From CADEFX01 sp046154585 (GTDB lineage: Bacteria; Pseudomonadota; Alphaproteobacteria; Rhizobiales; Hyphomicrobiaceae), in the NCBI GenBank assembly GCA_046154585.1, contig JBJXDX010000102.1, positions 1 through 64,000 of the forward strand: a stretch of DNA of 64,000 nt, written 5' to 3'. The notes below the pieces were generated by a model. The model had not been told where the DNA came from and ran no database searches. It saw nothing but the letters and a program-made list of their open reading frames with translations. Within the stretch, counting starts at the first letter, position 1. Every line of letters starts with the position of its first letter. Below, piece after piece: positions 45,814 to 54,589 of this stretch. The translations under genes and the position numbers were made by a program.

Positions 45814-46074
45814 CTATGTCGGATAGCGGAGGCGCGACTTAGCTTCCTCGATCGCGTCAAGGGCGGCCAATTGAGTTGAGGAATAACCACGCGTGCGCAT
45901 GCCTTCATTGGCCGCGGCAAGCTCGCCAAGAAGATTCAGTCGCCATCTTTCCAGTGTGACAATCTTCTCGCCGCGTGTGAGCAACCGATGCCCAACAATG
46001 TCCATGGGACTTGCAAACCAGAGTTCCGGCTGCTGCTTGGCGGCATCCCGGTTGAACGGCTTTGCGTCAGCCAC
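45814..46074 (-). CDS. hypothetical small protein (86 aa)
   Basis: An 86-residue acidic protein with helices suggested by EKIVTLERWRLNLLGELAAANEGM and STQLAALDAIEEAKSRL. The GTG at 46074 has GGGGAG 6 bases upstream; the open frame extends to 46293 but has no better start. It is followed leftward by nothing for 86 bases and lies 19 bases downstream of the small membrane gene, suggesting a two-gene unit. No family recognised. Confidence 0.55.
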   Translation of the reverse strand: MADAKPFNRDAAKQQPELWFASPMDIVGHRLLTRGEKIVTLERWRLNLLGELAAANEGMRTRGYSSTQLAALDAIEEAKSRLRYPT

Positions 46075-46093
46075 AATAGCTCCCCTGGTTAAG

Positions 46094-46321
46094 TCACAGC
46101 AGGATGTAGACGACGCCCGCGACGACCGTGCCAAAGATGAAAATGGCGAGGACTGGAACCAATAGTGAGCGGCGTTTGCGAGAGGCGTCAATAGCCTGGA
46201 TGATGGCGTCCTGCTCGCCCTCGCGACGGCGGCCTGTTGGTGGTCGGTATTGAGGCCCCTCAAATACTCGGTGTCCGGCATCCAATTTCCCAACCAAGGT
46301 TTTGGACATCAGCCTGATCAT
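46094..46321 (-). CDS. small C-terminal-anchored membrane protein
   Basis: A 75-residue protein whose first two thirds are polar and basic and whose last 20 residues (LLVPVLAIFIFGTVVAGVVYILL) form a membrane helix ending at the stop. The ATG at 46321 overlaps the stop codon of the truncated topoisomerase gene (ATGA). Alternatives are an ATG at 46309 and a TTG at 46336. No family recognised. Confidence 0.55.
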   Translation of the reverse strand: MIRLMSKTLVGKLDAGHRVFEGPQYRPPTGRRREGEQDAIIQAIDASRKRRSLLVPVLAIFIFGTVVAGVVYILL

Positions 46322-47112
46322 GATTCGTTCGGACAAGCCAAGCAGACGGCAGCGGTCAGCCGTGACTTCGAGCCGCTGATCTCCCGCAGGTAGACATTCA
46401 CGTCGGCCGACGTCACGTCGCGCGTCTCGCCGCCCTCATCGACATACTGGAACAGCTCCTGCCCAGGTAGGTCCTGGCAGGCACGGATCACCTTGGCGAT
46501 GCGCCGGTCGCGCACGGAGAGTTTCCAGACCTTCCCGCTTTTGCCCTTGAAGTTGAAGCGCAATGCCGTGCCGTCCACCTCGACATGCCGGTTCTTGAGA
46601 GTCGTGAGGCCATAGCTCTTGTTGCTGCGCGCGTATTCGTCGCTGCCCACACGGATCAGCGTGGCCTCAAGCAGATGCACCACGGTCGCCATGACTTTTT
46701 CGCGGGGTAAGCCTTTGAGCGCCAGATGCTCCTCAACCTTGGCTCTAATCACCGGCAGGCTGGCGGCAAAGGCGAGCATGCGATGATACTTGGTGCTTTC
46801 GCGCACTTCGCGAAAGCGGGCGTGGTAGCGATACTGCTTTCGTCCCCTGGCATCGCGGCCGGTCGCCTGGATATGGCCTTCGGCCTTGGGACAAATCCAC
46901 ACGTCCGTCCACGCGGGCGGGATGGCGAGGGACCTGATGCGCTTAAGTGTGGCCGGGTCCGCCACCCTTTTCCCGCCTGCTTGGTAGGTGAAGCCTTTGC
47001 CGGAGCGACGCCTCTGGATGCCGGGCCTCTCATCAGTGACATAAGACAGCCCCGCGTATTCGGCCGCGTCTTCAGGGCCAACGACAGCTTCGGCGGCGGA
47101 AAGATCGAGCAT
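46318..47112 (-). pseudogene. DNA topoisomerase IB, truncated at the C-terminus
   Basis: The first 245 residues match bacterial (poxvirus-like) topoisomerase IB: YVTDERPGIQRRRSGKGFTYQ, IPPAWTDVWICPKAEGHIQATGRDARGRKQYRYH, and RVGSDEYARSNKSYGLTTL with catalytic Arg/Lys positions. After VNVYLREISG, where the family continues into the core that contains a catalytic His and the C-terminal nucleophilic Tyr, the frame changes to about 18 unrelated residues and stops. The family is usually 330-370 residues, so the enzyme should be inactive. The ATG at 47112 is the likely original start; its ribosome site is weak. Confidence 0.8.
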
Positions 47113-47476
47113 AATGCACTTGCGTACGGGGTTAAATGGCCAGCGCTCCAACACCTGAGAGGTGGCGAATGTTCCATTTGAGGCAAAGCAAGCTATCTTC
47201 AGGCGAGACATTTCCGCCGCTCCCTGTTCGGTACCAGACGGTAAGGCTGGGTCGGGTCATGCACAGGACTGAAAGCCCTTCGCGCCAAGCTCGACGTCGT
47301 CGGCTTCCACGACGACCAGGGGGTGGATCGTGTGGTGGCCGTGGAGCTGACGGTCGAGTTGGTAGTGCCGAGTGACCGACCACATCGAAGACGTTGGCAC
47401 TCCCCCTGCAAAACGGTCGCCACGGCCTTTGGGGCGCCCTCTTCCGCTGCCAGCCGATAAAGCCACGCAAACGTGG
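47113..47476. other. gene-free region with short shared repeat and possible transposase debris
   Basis: About 360 bases upstream of the topoisomerase remnant. Several overlapping frames of 75-110 codons cross it, none with a ribosome site or a recognised product. It carries one copy of a 26-bp repeat (47395-47420) also found at 53685. It may be debris of a mobile element. Confidence 0.4.
47395..47420 (+). repeat. 26-bp repeat, copy 1
   Basis: TGGCACTCCCCCTGCAAAAC followed by GGTCGC occurs here and, identical and in the same orientation, at 53685-53710. It is intergenic at both sites. I recall similar short stretches near mobile elements of related genera, but no known element is identified here. 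Confidence 0.75.
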
Positions 47477-49135
47477 CTATTCAGCTGCCATCGCAATACG
47501 GCGGCAGAAGCAGGACGCCTTGATGGGGACCTCCGCCCGCGCTGTCGCCAGGTCGAGCCGCTGTTTGATCAGTGCTGCCTCGACCTTCTCGCCACGGCGG
47601 GTCAAGCACTCGTGCAGTCCGTGCAGCGACCATAGGTTGTCGGGATGCTGACAGGCCCGGCTCAGCTTGCCGTCGAGCCCGAGATCGGAGCGATAGACCG
47701 CCTCGGCTTCGGCGACGCGACCCTGCTCCAGCAGGAGGGCACCCAGGGCATGGCGGGTCGGCTGCATCCAACCCCAGGGCTCGTCATAGGGTAGCGCGTC
47801 ATCAAGCTCCACTGACTTGCGCAGGTGCGCGAAGCCTGCGTCGTGGTTGCCCTTGCGGTATTCCAGTTCGCCGTTGAGCATCTCCTCGGCCACGCCGAGC
47901 AGATCGACCACCGTATTGTTGTGCACACGTCGGCTCTCGGGCATGCGCGCCTTGGCCGCCAGGAACGATGCCTTCTCGGCCTCCGCCTTGCCCACGTTGC
48001 CGAGCGCGGAATGCGCCACGGCCTTGGCATAATGCATCATGGCGACGTTTGAGCAGTATAGCTCCCGATCTTGAGGAAGCTCCTGCTCGATGATCTCGTG
48101 CCATTTGCCGAAGCGCACGAGCACGTGCTGCTTCATCGTCAGATAGCCCTCGAGGAAGTCGGCCATTGGTGGCGACTGGACGCGCAGCACCGCCTCAGGG
48201 ACCGTGGCGATCAGCTCCTCGGCCGCGGCCATGGCGGCGCTGTACTGGCCGAGGAACATCGCGCCGTAGATGGCGAAGTGGAAGTTGTGGATCACATAGA
48301 TGAGGTAGACGCCGGGATCGGTCGCGTAGGCCAGGAACTTGCGGTCGGTCGCCAGTGCCTTCTGATTATAAACCAGAACGTCATGGTAGTGGCCGCACAA
48401 GACGTCGAGGTGCGTCGGCATGTGAATCAGATGTCCGGACTCCGGCACGATCTCGCGCAAGCGGTCGCCGGCGCGTAGCGCGCGCTGGGGGAAAGGCGAC
48501 ATCTCCATCAAGTGGACGTAGAGGTGGAGGAGGCCCGGATGACTCCACGCTGCCGGCATCTTGTCGAAGGCATGTTCCAGGATCGTGCGGCACTCTTCCG
48601 TACCCGACCCCTCGGCGGCCTTGCCGGAGCGCAGGTCCCACATCTGCCATGGCGTCTCGTTCATGATCGATTCAGCAAAGACAGCTCGCACCTCCAGATC
48701 ATCGGGATAAGTTTCGAAGATCTTCCGCATCTCCTTGGTGTAGGCCTTGTCCCAGGCCGTCATGTCTTCCAGTGCCTCGCGCTGCGGGTAGCGCGCGGAC
48801 AGCGCACGGATCATGGCCTGCTCGATGGGGCTCGCCTTGGCCGCGTGTGCGCTCGCGCTCTGCATCGCGTCGTAGGCTGCCGACAGCGCCAGCTGCTTGC
48901 CAACAGGGTCGTAGAGGTGCCAGGGCAGGTTATAGTTCGGTCCCGAGGCGTAGCTGATGCCCCAGTGCGCCATGGCACAGTCCGCGTCGGACTGCACCGC
49001 CTTTTGGAAACACTTGATGGCCTCACCATGGTTGAATCCGAACAGCCAGTTGAGCCCGCGATCGAACCAGAGCTGCGCCTCAGGTGACGATGTGGTGACT
49101 TTTCGGCTGTAGGGTCCGAGATCAAAGTAGGTCAT
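47477..49135 (-). CDS. tetratricopeptide repeat protein
   Basis: A 552-residue all-helical protein. TPR-type helices are visible at about residues 23-55 (AQLWFDRGLNWLFGFNHGEA and an AIKCFQKAVQSDADCAMAHW segment), 225-300 and 440-500 (LGALLLEQGRVAEAEAVYRSDL). It has no signal peptide. Proteins of this architecture are common in soil bacteria and are not characterised; TPRs usually mediate protein contacts. The ATG at 49135 with AGGGG upstream is preferred, as the frame to 49222 has no ribosome site. Confidence 0.82.
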   Translation of the reverse strand: MTYFDLGPYSRKVTTSSPEAQLWFDRGLNWLFGFNHGEAIKCFQKAVQSDADCAMAHWGISYASGPNYNLPWHLYDPVGKQLALSAAYDAMQSASAHAAKASPIEQAMIRALSARYPQREALEDMTAWDKAYTKEMRKIFETYPDDLEVRAVFAESIMNETPWQMWDLRSGKAAEGSGTEECRTILEHAFDKMPAAWSHPGLLHLYVHLMEMSPFPQRALRAGDRLREIVPESGHLIHMPTHLDVLCGHYHDVLVYNQKALATDRKFLAYATDPGVYLIYVIHNFHFAIYGAMFLGQYSAAMAAAEELIATVPEAVLRVQSPPMADFLEGYLTMKQHVLVRFGKWHEIIEQELPQDRELYCSNVAMMHYAKAVAHSALGNVGKAEAEKASFLAAKARMPESRRVHNNTVVDLLGVAEEMLNGELEYRKGNHDAGFAHLRKSVELDDALPYDEPWGWMQPTRHALGALLLEQGRVAEAEAVYRSDLGLDGKLSRACQHPDNLWSLHGLHECLTRRGEKVEAALIKQRLDLATARAEVPIKASCFCRRIAMAAE

Positions 49136-49263
49136 GTCAGGCCCCTGCGTGTGACCAATCCCTTTCCGAGCATATGGCCCCACCAGGCGCCTGACCAAGC
49201 AATTCGTGGATGTCTTGTTCACGGGCCGCGTCCTGCCGGTCAGCGTGCCTAGCGATCTCAGAG

Positions 49264-49330
49264 GACCACCGCTTCCAGCACTACCGCTCGCTCATGATCA
49301 CGCGGGTGGGGCAGTTGGGACCGGCTCTGG
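49264..49330 (+). repeat. dispersed repeat family, degenerate copy A
   Basis: This stretch (ACCGCTTCCAGCA, then CTCATGATCA, then GGGGCAGTTGGGACCGGCTCT) aligns with copies B (50419-50512) and C (55231-55324) but lacks the closing hairpin arm. It lies between the TPR and EamA genes. Confidence 0.6.
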
Positions 49331-49359
49331 TGCCCCCAAAGGTGGAGCTTCGTCCAGTT

Positions 49360-50292
49360 TCAGATTGCGTGGTCCGCTTTTCGCGTCACTAGAGAAGGCA
49401 AAGCCACGGCGAATACCACGACAGCAATGCCGGCAAGGTCGAGCGCACTCACGGGCGTGCTAAGGAACACTGTTGATATGGCCGCGCCGACGGGCGCACC
49501 GAGGCAGGTCAACAGACTCATGCGCCCGACGGGAATGTAGCCTGTGGCGTAGTTTGAAAGAATGTACACGCCGACGGATACAACCAGCCCCAGATAGATG
49601 AGCGCGCTGATTGATTGGACGCTGGCATCCTGCGCGTGCCCGCCGTTGACCGACATGACGAACGCGAGTGCAGCGGCGACTGCGCACCCTGCGGTCAGTT
49701 GCCAGCTCGATGTGGCCAAAGGGTTCGCTCCGGCCTGCGCGTTTCTGCGCGCCAGCAACCCACTGATTGCGGAAGTCAGCACACCGCTCGCAACGAAGAG
49801 ATCGCCCAGCACGCTGCCGCCGCCATGTTGGGTCTGCCCGCAAATCAGGATCATGGTGCCGCCGAAGGCCAGGACAGCAGCAAGCAGCACGATTGACTCG
49901 AGAGGCTCACCGAGTACGAAGCGCCCAAGCAGAGGCATCAGCAGCGGCATGAGACTCCAGAAGACGGATCCGCTGACTGGAGAGGTCATCGTGAGGCCAA
50001 TGGCAACGAGGAGCGTGACGAGGCCAGGCTCAAGCAGGCCCATGACCAACGGACGCCAGCCCACGCCGCGAAGGCTGGCGGGCGTGCGCGTGACGATGAC
50101 GAGTAGCCACAATGCGAAAGCCGCAAGCGCCAGGCGCAGAAGGACAAATTCACCAACGGCGATCTCCGCCAGCGCAAATTTCGATGTAGGCGTCGCGGAC
50201 GACCACAGGAGGACGGCCCCAAGCATTGCCAGGGTAGCGGAATTTTGGGGGCTCACGATGGCTCCAAAGGCACAAGCGCCACACATGAACAT
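49360..50292 (-). CDS. EamA/DMT family transporter
   Basis: A 310-residue permease with ten predicted helices in two EamA repeats. The first repeat begins around ATLAMLGAVLLWSSATPTSK and the second around LFVASGVLTSAISGLLARR. Drug/metabolite transporters of this type export amino acids, nucleobases or sugars; no residue here gives the substrate. The start is uncertain: the frame opens at 50292, but the first helix begins about 20 residues later. Confidence 0.85.
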   Translation of the reverse strand: MFMCGACAFGAIVSPQNSATLAMLGAVLLWSSATPTSKFALAEIAVGEFVLLRLALAAFALWLLVIVTRTPASLRGVGWRPLVMGLLEPGLVTLLVAIGLTMTSPVSGSVFWSLMPLLMPLLGRFVLGEPLESIVLLAAVLAFGGTMILICGQTQHGGGSVLGDLFVASGVLTSAISGLLARRNAQAGANPLATSSWQLTAGCAVAAALAFVMSVNGGHAQDASVQSISALIYLGLVVSVGVYILSNYATGYIPVGRMSLLTCLGAPVGAAISTVFLSTPVSALDLAGIAVVVFAVALPSLVTRKADHAI

Positions 50293-50614
50293 GACATTCG
50301 GCGCGACGCCACGCTACGCCTCAGCGAATTGACCCCCCGCCCTGGCGCGGAACGCCCTGCCGCGGTCAGCGCCGCGGACGCGTGCTGATGCCGCAACAAC
50401 CGTCACAGTGAGCGATATTCAACCATCGCCTCCGGCAAAACCCATGGCTCATGATCACCTCAGGCGGGGCAGCTGGGACGGCCTCTAAAGAGGCATGTCC
50501 CGTTCCGTCCCGGTACACGCCCCGGAGTTTGGTGCGCCACGTCTTGTTCAGGAGCGAGACGCAGCAGCTAGCTAGGATTGGCGTGTGGCGGCCGCGGCAA
50601 CGAGAACGATCAAA
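50293..50614. other. gene-free region carrying repeat copy B
   Basis: This 322-base stretch lies upstream of the EamA gene and downstream of a nitrilase remnant. It contains the full repeat copy B with its hairpin and nothing else recognised. The EamA promoter probably lies at its left end. Confidence 0.45.
50419..50512 (+). repeat. dispersed repeat family, copy B with 27-nt hairpin
   Basis: Copy B shares AACCATCGC, CTCATGATCA, GGCGGGGCAGCTGGGAC and the hairpin GCCTCTAAAGAGGC with copy C. The hairpin at 50475-50501 has arms GGGAC-GCCTCT and AGAGGC-GTCCC, eleven pairs interrupted by one unmatched position. It is followed by GTTCCGTCCC. Confidence 0.75.
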
Positions 50615-50973
50615 TCAATCGGAGAATGCCACAGGGTCAAGCGGTTTGCGGCTGACGGACAGCGAAAAAATGTCTGGTCGAGCGTAGTGGCCGCAGACGT
50701 CGAGCGAGCGGCGGGCGCGACGGGCTCTGCGTCAATATCAGCATACAGGATGCCCTTTTCCCGGTTGAGAGGGCCGGCAGCGACCGAGCCGTTCGGCTTC
50801 ACCACGACGGCATCGCCGGGGTTGATCCACTCCTCTGGCGTGAAGAGACGGTCGCGTTCGGGAAAGTCAGCGGGTATGTCGCTGCCTTGCAGCGCGGTCG
50901 CCGCGCCGATCACCCACGCACCGGCCTCCTTGGCGATGTGCCGCAACGAAGCAGCTCCCGGTATATTGCTCAT
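50615..50973 (-). pseudogene. nitrilase, C-terminal fragment with frameshift
   Basis: About 100 residues in one frame (AKEAGAWVIGAATALQGSDI, then PERDRLFTPEEWINPGDAVV and GILYADIDAE) match the C-terminal third of bacterial nitrilases. After PVAPAAR the match continues in another frame as SLDVCGHYARPDIFSL and ends at a TGA at 50615-50617. The N-terminal two thirds with the Glu-Lys-Cys catalytic triad are missing. The fragment therefore combines truncation and a frameshift and cannot encode an enzyme. Confidence 0.8.
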
Positions 50974-51295
50974 TAGCGTGCGAGATTACACGCGACAGGC
51001 CGCGCATGCGATCACTTCGTCCGGCCCACGTTCAAGCGAGCCGCGGGGAGTTCACGCACAAAAGTCCCGGAACCGGGGTTCGATGACGTGCCGAGAACTT
51101 GCGTGCCATGCCCCAGAGAGCATTTTTGTCGCGCCGCAAAATGTGGCTTCGAACGATGTGCTCGCGCGCGAGCGCAACCACCGGCAACCAGGTGAGAAAT
51201 GCTCCGAAAGCGCCCGTTTTGCGCGGCACGCACGCGCAGTTGACTGCCATATTTCAACGTTTACACGTGCAGCAAGAACGGAAGGGAGAAACGGT
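50974..51295. other. gene-free region between the nitrilase fragment and a small zinc-ribbon-like gene
   Basis: About 320 bases. Frames on both strands exist but are short-lived and unrecognised. I see no further nitrilase sequence here, so the missing N-terminus is not simply displaced upstream. Confidence 0.4.
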
Positions 51296-51508
51296 ATGAG
51301 TTCGATGATTGTGTTTACGTGTCCCGAGACGGGTCACGATGTGAGTTCAGGCGTTCTCACTGACGAGCGTACATTCTCGAAGCTGCCACGCCACGAAATG
51401 ATTGTCCGATGCAAGGAGTGCGGCCGTGAGCATCGCTGGTGGGTGGCTGATGGCAAGCTCGGCAAGGTAGAAGAAGCGCGGTTGCCGGTCCCAGTGCGCA
51501 TTCCCTAG
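51296..51508 (+). CDS. small zinc-ribbon-like protein (70 aa)
   Basis: A 70-residue protein with CPETGHDVSSG near the N-terminus and CKECGREHRWW (residues 39-49) in the middle. It therefore has a CxxC plus a single upstream Cys and nearby His residues that could bind zinc. The last 20 residues are polar and proline-containing. The ATG at 51296 follows GAAGGGAGAAACGGT, a good ribosome site. Similar small proteins occur widely in Rhizobiales without known role. Not secreted. Confidence 0.7.
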   Translation: MSSMIVFTCPETGHDVSSGVLTDERTFSKLPRHEMIVRCKECGREHRWWVADGKLGKVEEARLPVPVRIP

Positions 51509-51588
51509 ATGAAATCCATTTGAAGTGACGCTGCTGTTGCCGAACGTATGAAGCGTGTCCGCGGCGGTGCAGCGGCGCGCGGGCCGCT

Positions 51589-52395
51589 CTAAGGATCCTT
51601 GGGCAACGGCTGCTGCGACGATGCTGGCGGCTTGGCAAAGAGCCCTGTGGCGATGGCGCGGGCCAGATACTCGGCCATGCAGACATAGCCAGCCTCGGTC
51701 AGCTCCGCCTCGCTCGCTGCCTCGCCCTGCTGCAGCCTGATCTTCTGGATGGTCTCGACGGCCTCGTAACGCCCCACGCGCAGGACAGCCTCGTCCTTCG
51801 CGACCTCCTTCACTGCAACGCGGATGGCTTGATAGCCAGGGTCGTTCGCCATGCGGCGAGAATACTGCATGCCGATGAGGGCGACGTCGATCTTGTGCTC
51901 CTTCAGCCAGACCACAGTATCGCGCACGCTGCCCTTGAATTCGTCGACCGGCATGCGCGCCAGCGCATCTGCGGTGCCAACCTGCCAGAGCACGAGGTCA
52001 GCCCCGGTCAGCGCAACTTCCGTCTTGATCCGTTCGGCTGCATCGCGCGCCAACTCGCCGGATACACCGCGGTTGAAAATCTCGACGTCAATGCCCGTAA
52101 ACGTCCGCTCAAGAAACTGCTCGATGATCGCGTGATAACCGCCCGGCGCACTGTCGCGCCGCGCGATGGAAGTAGCCCCGATCGCCAGGATGCGAATCTT
52201 CTTGCGATCGCGAAGCGCGGCCGACACACTTGGAATCGCGCCCCACGCGACAGTGGCCGCGCCGGGAGCCTGACAGTCCTTGGGAACGGACGGCAAGGCC
52301 GGCTCTTGCGCCGACAATCCGTCAGCAACGGCGATCATGGCGAGGCCAATGAACGCCATCGCTGCACACCGAATTATTTTGCCCGTTGCCGCCAT
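51589..52395 (-). CDS. SGNH/GDSL-hydrolase-like exported protein with altered motifs
   Basis: A 268-residue protein with a signal peptide (about 1-28) and an SGNH-like alpha/beta/alpha fold. Block I reads AIGATSIARRD where GDS is usual, block III reads QVGTADAL where GxND is usual, and the C-terminal block reads EAGYVCMAEYLARAI where a DxxH-type His would fall. Thus the canonical catalytic residues are not clearly present. The ATG at 52395 overlaps the 3' end of the OpgC gene by 22 bases, so the two genes are one operon, suggesting action on cell-envelope glucans. Confidence 0.65.
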   Translation of the reverse strand: MAATGKIIRCAAMAFIGLAMIAVADGLSAQEPALPSVPKDCQAPGAATVAWGAIPSVSAALRDRKKIRILAIGATSIARRDSAPGGYHAIIEQFLERTFTGIDVEIFNRGVSGELARDAAERIKTEVALTGADLVLWQVGTADALARMPVDEFKGSVRDTVVWLKEHKIDVALIGMQYSRRMANDPGYQAIRVAVKEVAKDEAVLRVGRYEAVETIQKIRLQQGEAASEAELTEAGYVCMAEYLARAIATGLFAKPPASSQQPLPKDP

Positions 52396-53453
52396 TCCGC
52401 CATCCAGGCTACCGCGCCCAACAAAGATATGCCGCCCGCCACCAAAACCGCGTCGACCGCTAGTCCGCCCCCAAGGGAAAAGCGAACGATCTGACACGCC
52501 AAGCTCAGCAACGAGCCCGCACAAAAGACTTGCAAGGAGTTGCGGCCGAGCAGCGCGAGGAATTCTACTCCGGCAGGCACACAGCGAACAATAAGTGGAT
52601 AGGCCGCGGATATGGCAGCAGCCAGCGCCAGAAACTGCAGGACACGCATCGGAGTCAGGAATGTTTTGCCGTTAATGAACAATAGCTTCGGCTCTGGAAC
52701 TGCGGTGGCATCGGGCCACCAGCCATGCCAAGCGATGACGGCACAGGCGATGACGATGGGCCAGGCAATGAGCCGTAGCCATCCAATATTGGCTCGCACC
52801 CATCCGCCGAGACCGCGTTCGCGCGAGAGTGTGAACCCCAGCACAAAAATAAGCTGCCAGCAGAGCGGATTGAAGAACCACTGACCGTCGGTCGGCCAAG
52901 TGGGAATGGTGATCTTGAAAACGAGCGAGAACAGGTAGATGGCCAGCGACAGCGGCAGCAACCAGTCTGGTGCTAAGCGGTGTACGAGAGCGAGCAAGGG
53001 CGCAAAGAGCAGCAGCACCACGTAGAGCGGCAATATATCGAAGTAGCCGAGTTGGTGGCTGAGCAACACCAAGCCGATGTGTGCATCGACCGGATCGGTG
53101 AAGACGGCGGCCGCATTGTGCCACTCAAGAAGTAGTTCGTTATCAAGAAAACGCGCCGAGCTCGCGAGCATGGCGATGGCCAGCATCACGATCAGCATGT
53201 GCGCGGCATAGAGCGTGAAGGCGCGACCACCGAGCCTGAAAAACAGCTGGCGGGTCGGTGTGGGATCCTCGGGTCGCCCCACTACATGGCGCAGGGCCCA
53301 GCCGGCCAGGAAAACGAAGAGCTCAGCGGAGTCCGATATTGAAAGCCGGCGATAGGTGAAATTTTCGAGGGCAATACCGGGAATGTGGTTGATGAAGATC
53401 GTGATCAGGGCGAAGCCGCGCCAGAAATCGATGGCATTGGCCGGCCTTGCCAT
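52374..53453 (-). CDS. OpgC family glucan succinyltransferase-like membrane protein
   Basis: A 359-residue integral membrane protein with about ten helices and the OpgC/acyltransferase_3-like start RPANAIDFWRGFALITIFINHIPG, a central SAELFVFLAGWALR and a DAHIGLVLLSHQLGYFDILPLYV segment. OpgC transfers succinyl groups to osmoregulated periplasmic glucans in the inner membrane. The ATG at 53453 has AGGAGG 8 bases upstream. It overlaps the SGNH-like gene at its end. Family call is good; substrate by homology. Confidence 0.82.
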   Translation of the reverse strand: MARPANAIDFWRGFALITIFINHIPGIALENFTYRRLSISDSAELFVFLAGWALRHVVGRPEDPTPTRQLFFRLGGRAFTLYAAHMLIVMLAIAMLASSARFLDNELLLEWHNAAAVFTDPVDAHIGLVLLSHQLGYFDILPLYVVLLLFAPLLALVHRLAPDWLLPLSLAIYLFSLVFKITIPTWPTDGQWFFNPLCWQLIFVLGFTLSRERGLGGWVRANIGWLRLIAWPIVIACAVIAWHGWWPDATAVPEPKLLFINGKTFLTPMRVLQFLALAAAISAAYPLIVRCVPAGVEFLALLGRNSLQVFCAGSLLSLACQIVRFSLGGGLAVDAVLVAGGISLLGAVAWMAEWRQRAK

Positions 53454-53640
53454 GTCAGGGCCTCCTAAGATCGCGGGTCCGATAGCGCCTGGACGTCAAA
53501 AACCCGCTTGGTCGCAAGGGTTCAATCAGGTTCACAGGGGGCTGCCCCCCACTCCGCGCCTACCGCTCGCAAAGGATCTCCGCTTTAGCGGCTGCGAATT
53601 TCTCTCAGTCAATCTACAGGCACCCGATCTACAGCCGATG

Positions 53641-53665
53641 CGAGCCACATAAGTTGTGACTCGCC
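53641..53665. repeat. short inverted repeat between the creatininase and OpgC genes
   Basis: GCGAGCCACA and TGTGACTCGC (one mismatch) surround a TAAGT centre. It lies downstream of the leftward creatininase gene and could act as a terminator hairpin; no T-run follows. Confidence 0.35.
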
Positions 53666-53684
53666 CCGACTCCGAATACCCGCT

Positions 53685-53710
53685 GGCACTCCCCCTGCAA
53701 AACGGTCGCG
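53685..53710 (+). repeat. 26-bp repeat, copy 2
   Basis: This copy is identical to 47395-47420 and in the same orientation, 6.3 kb away. It lies between the creatininase and OpgC genes. Confidence 0.75.
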
Positions 53711-53743
53711 AGTTACTAGTGGGTCCGCGTCCCGAACGGCTCG

Positions 53744-54589
53744 TCACACCGGCGTCGTCAGATTGCGCAACGGGGGCACATGGATGGCGCGTAGGCTCTC
53801 GACAAAAGAAACGGAGTTCTCAACCACCGCCTTGAATATACGCTCGCCCTTTTCCCGGGTGGCCGCCGCCGCGTTGCCGCCGACGCCCCCGGTAGCGGCG
53901 GTGCGATCTGCGAACTCCTCAGGCGTCAATTTCAAGAGTACGCTGTTGCGACCGTAGGGCCCGGCGAGATGCGTCAGGAGTTGGGCCGGGCCGGAGTCTG
54001 TCCCCACAGTGGGTGGGATACTGACTGCTTTTTGCATATCGACGAGATCGCCGCGGTGAAAGAGGAGATAAGAGGTTTCGGCATCACCGGCGTGACCCAC
54101 CCCGGCATTGTCCTCGCCGACGATGGCCGCGACCTCGCGGCGGGCCACGAGGCCAATGTCTAATACGGCAGCAAGCGCACCGTGCTGCACTCTGAGCTTG
54201 GTTGCTGCGATCTCCATGGGCGGCACGTTTGCGACGCGGTTGCCATTCACAAGCACAAACTTGCGGAAACCGTGCACCATGAGGCTTTGGCAAATCTCGA
54301 CGAGCACGGTGGTAAGCGTCTCAGCGCTGAGCGTGACGCAGCCGGGATAGCCCATATGGCCGCTCGACCAGCCGTAGTGCAGCGGCGGCGCGGCGAGTGT
54401 GCCCGTACGTCGCGCCACCGCTTCGCTGATGCCGATCGCCCAGCCAGTGTCGAGCATCAAGGCCGCATGAGCGCCATGCTGCTCCGTCGCTCCGACCGGC
54501 ACCAGCACAATATCGCCGTGTGCGAGGTAGTCCTTGATAGATGGCCAGGAGCGTTCGTGCAGCCACGGGCTTTGGGTCAGCAGAGACAT
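53744..54589 (-). CDS. creatininase family amidohydrolase-like protein
   Basis: A 281-residue creatininase-fold protein. The family metal ligands Glu, His and Asp are seen in GATEQHGAHAALMLDT. The region that usually reads NGH... (carrying the second His ligand) reads NGNRVANVPP, with Asn in place of His. The later VGHAGDAETS fits the family GHAGxxETS motif. Members hydrolyse creatinine or cyclic amides, and some act in cofactor synthesis. The ATG at 54589 marks the family N-terminus; the frame upstream has no start signal. No neighbours suggest the substrate. Confidence 0.8.
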   Translation of the reverse strand: MSLLTQSPWLHERSWPSIKDYLAHGDIVLVPVGATEQHGAHAALMLDTGWAIGISEAVARRTGTLAAPPLHYGWSSGHMGYPGCVTLSAETLTTVLVEICQSLMVHGFRKFVLVNGNRVANVPPMEIAATKLRVQHGALAAVLDIGLVARREVAAIVGEDNAGVGHAGDAETSYLLFHRGDLVDMQKAVSIPPTVGTDSGPAQLLTHLAGPYGRNSVLLKLTPEEFADRTAATGGVGGNAAAATREKGERIFKAVVENSVSFVESLRAIHVPPLRNLTTPV

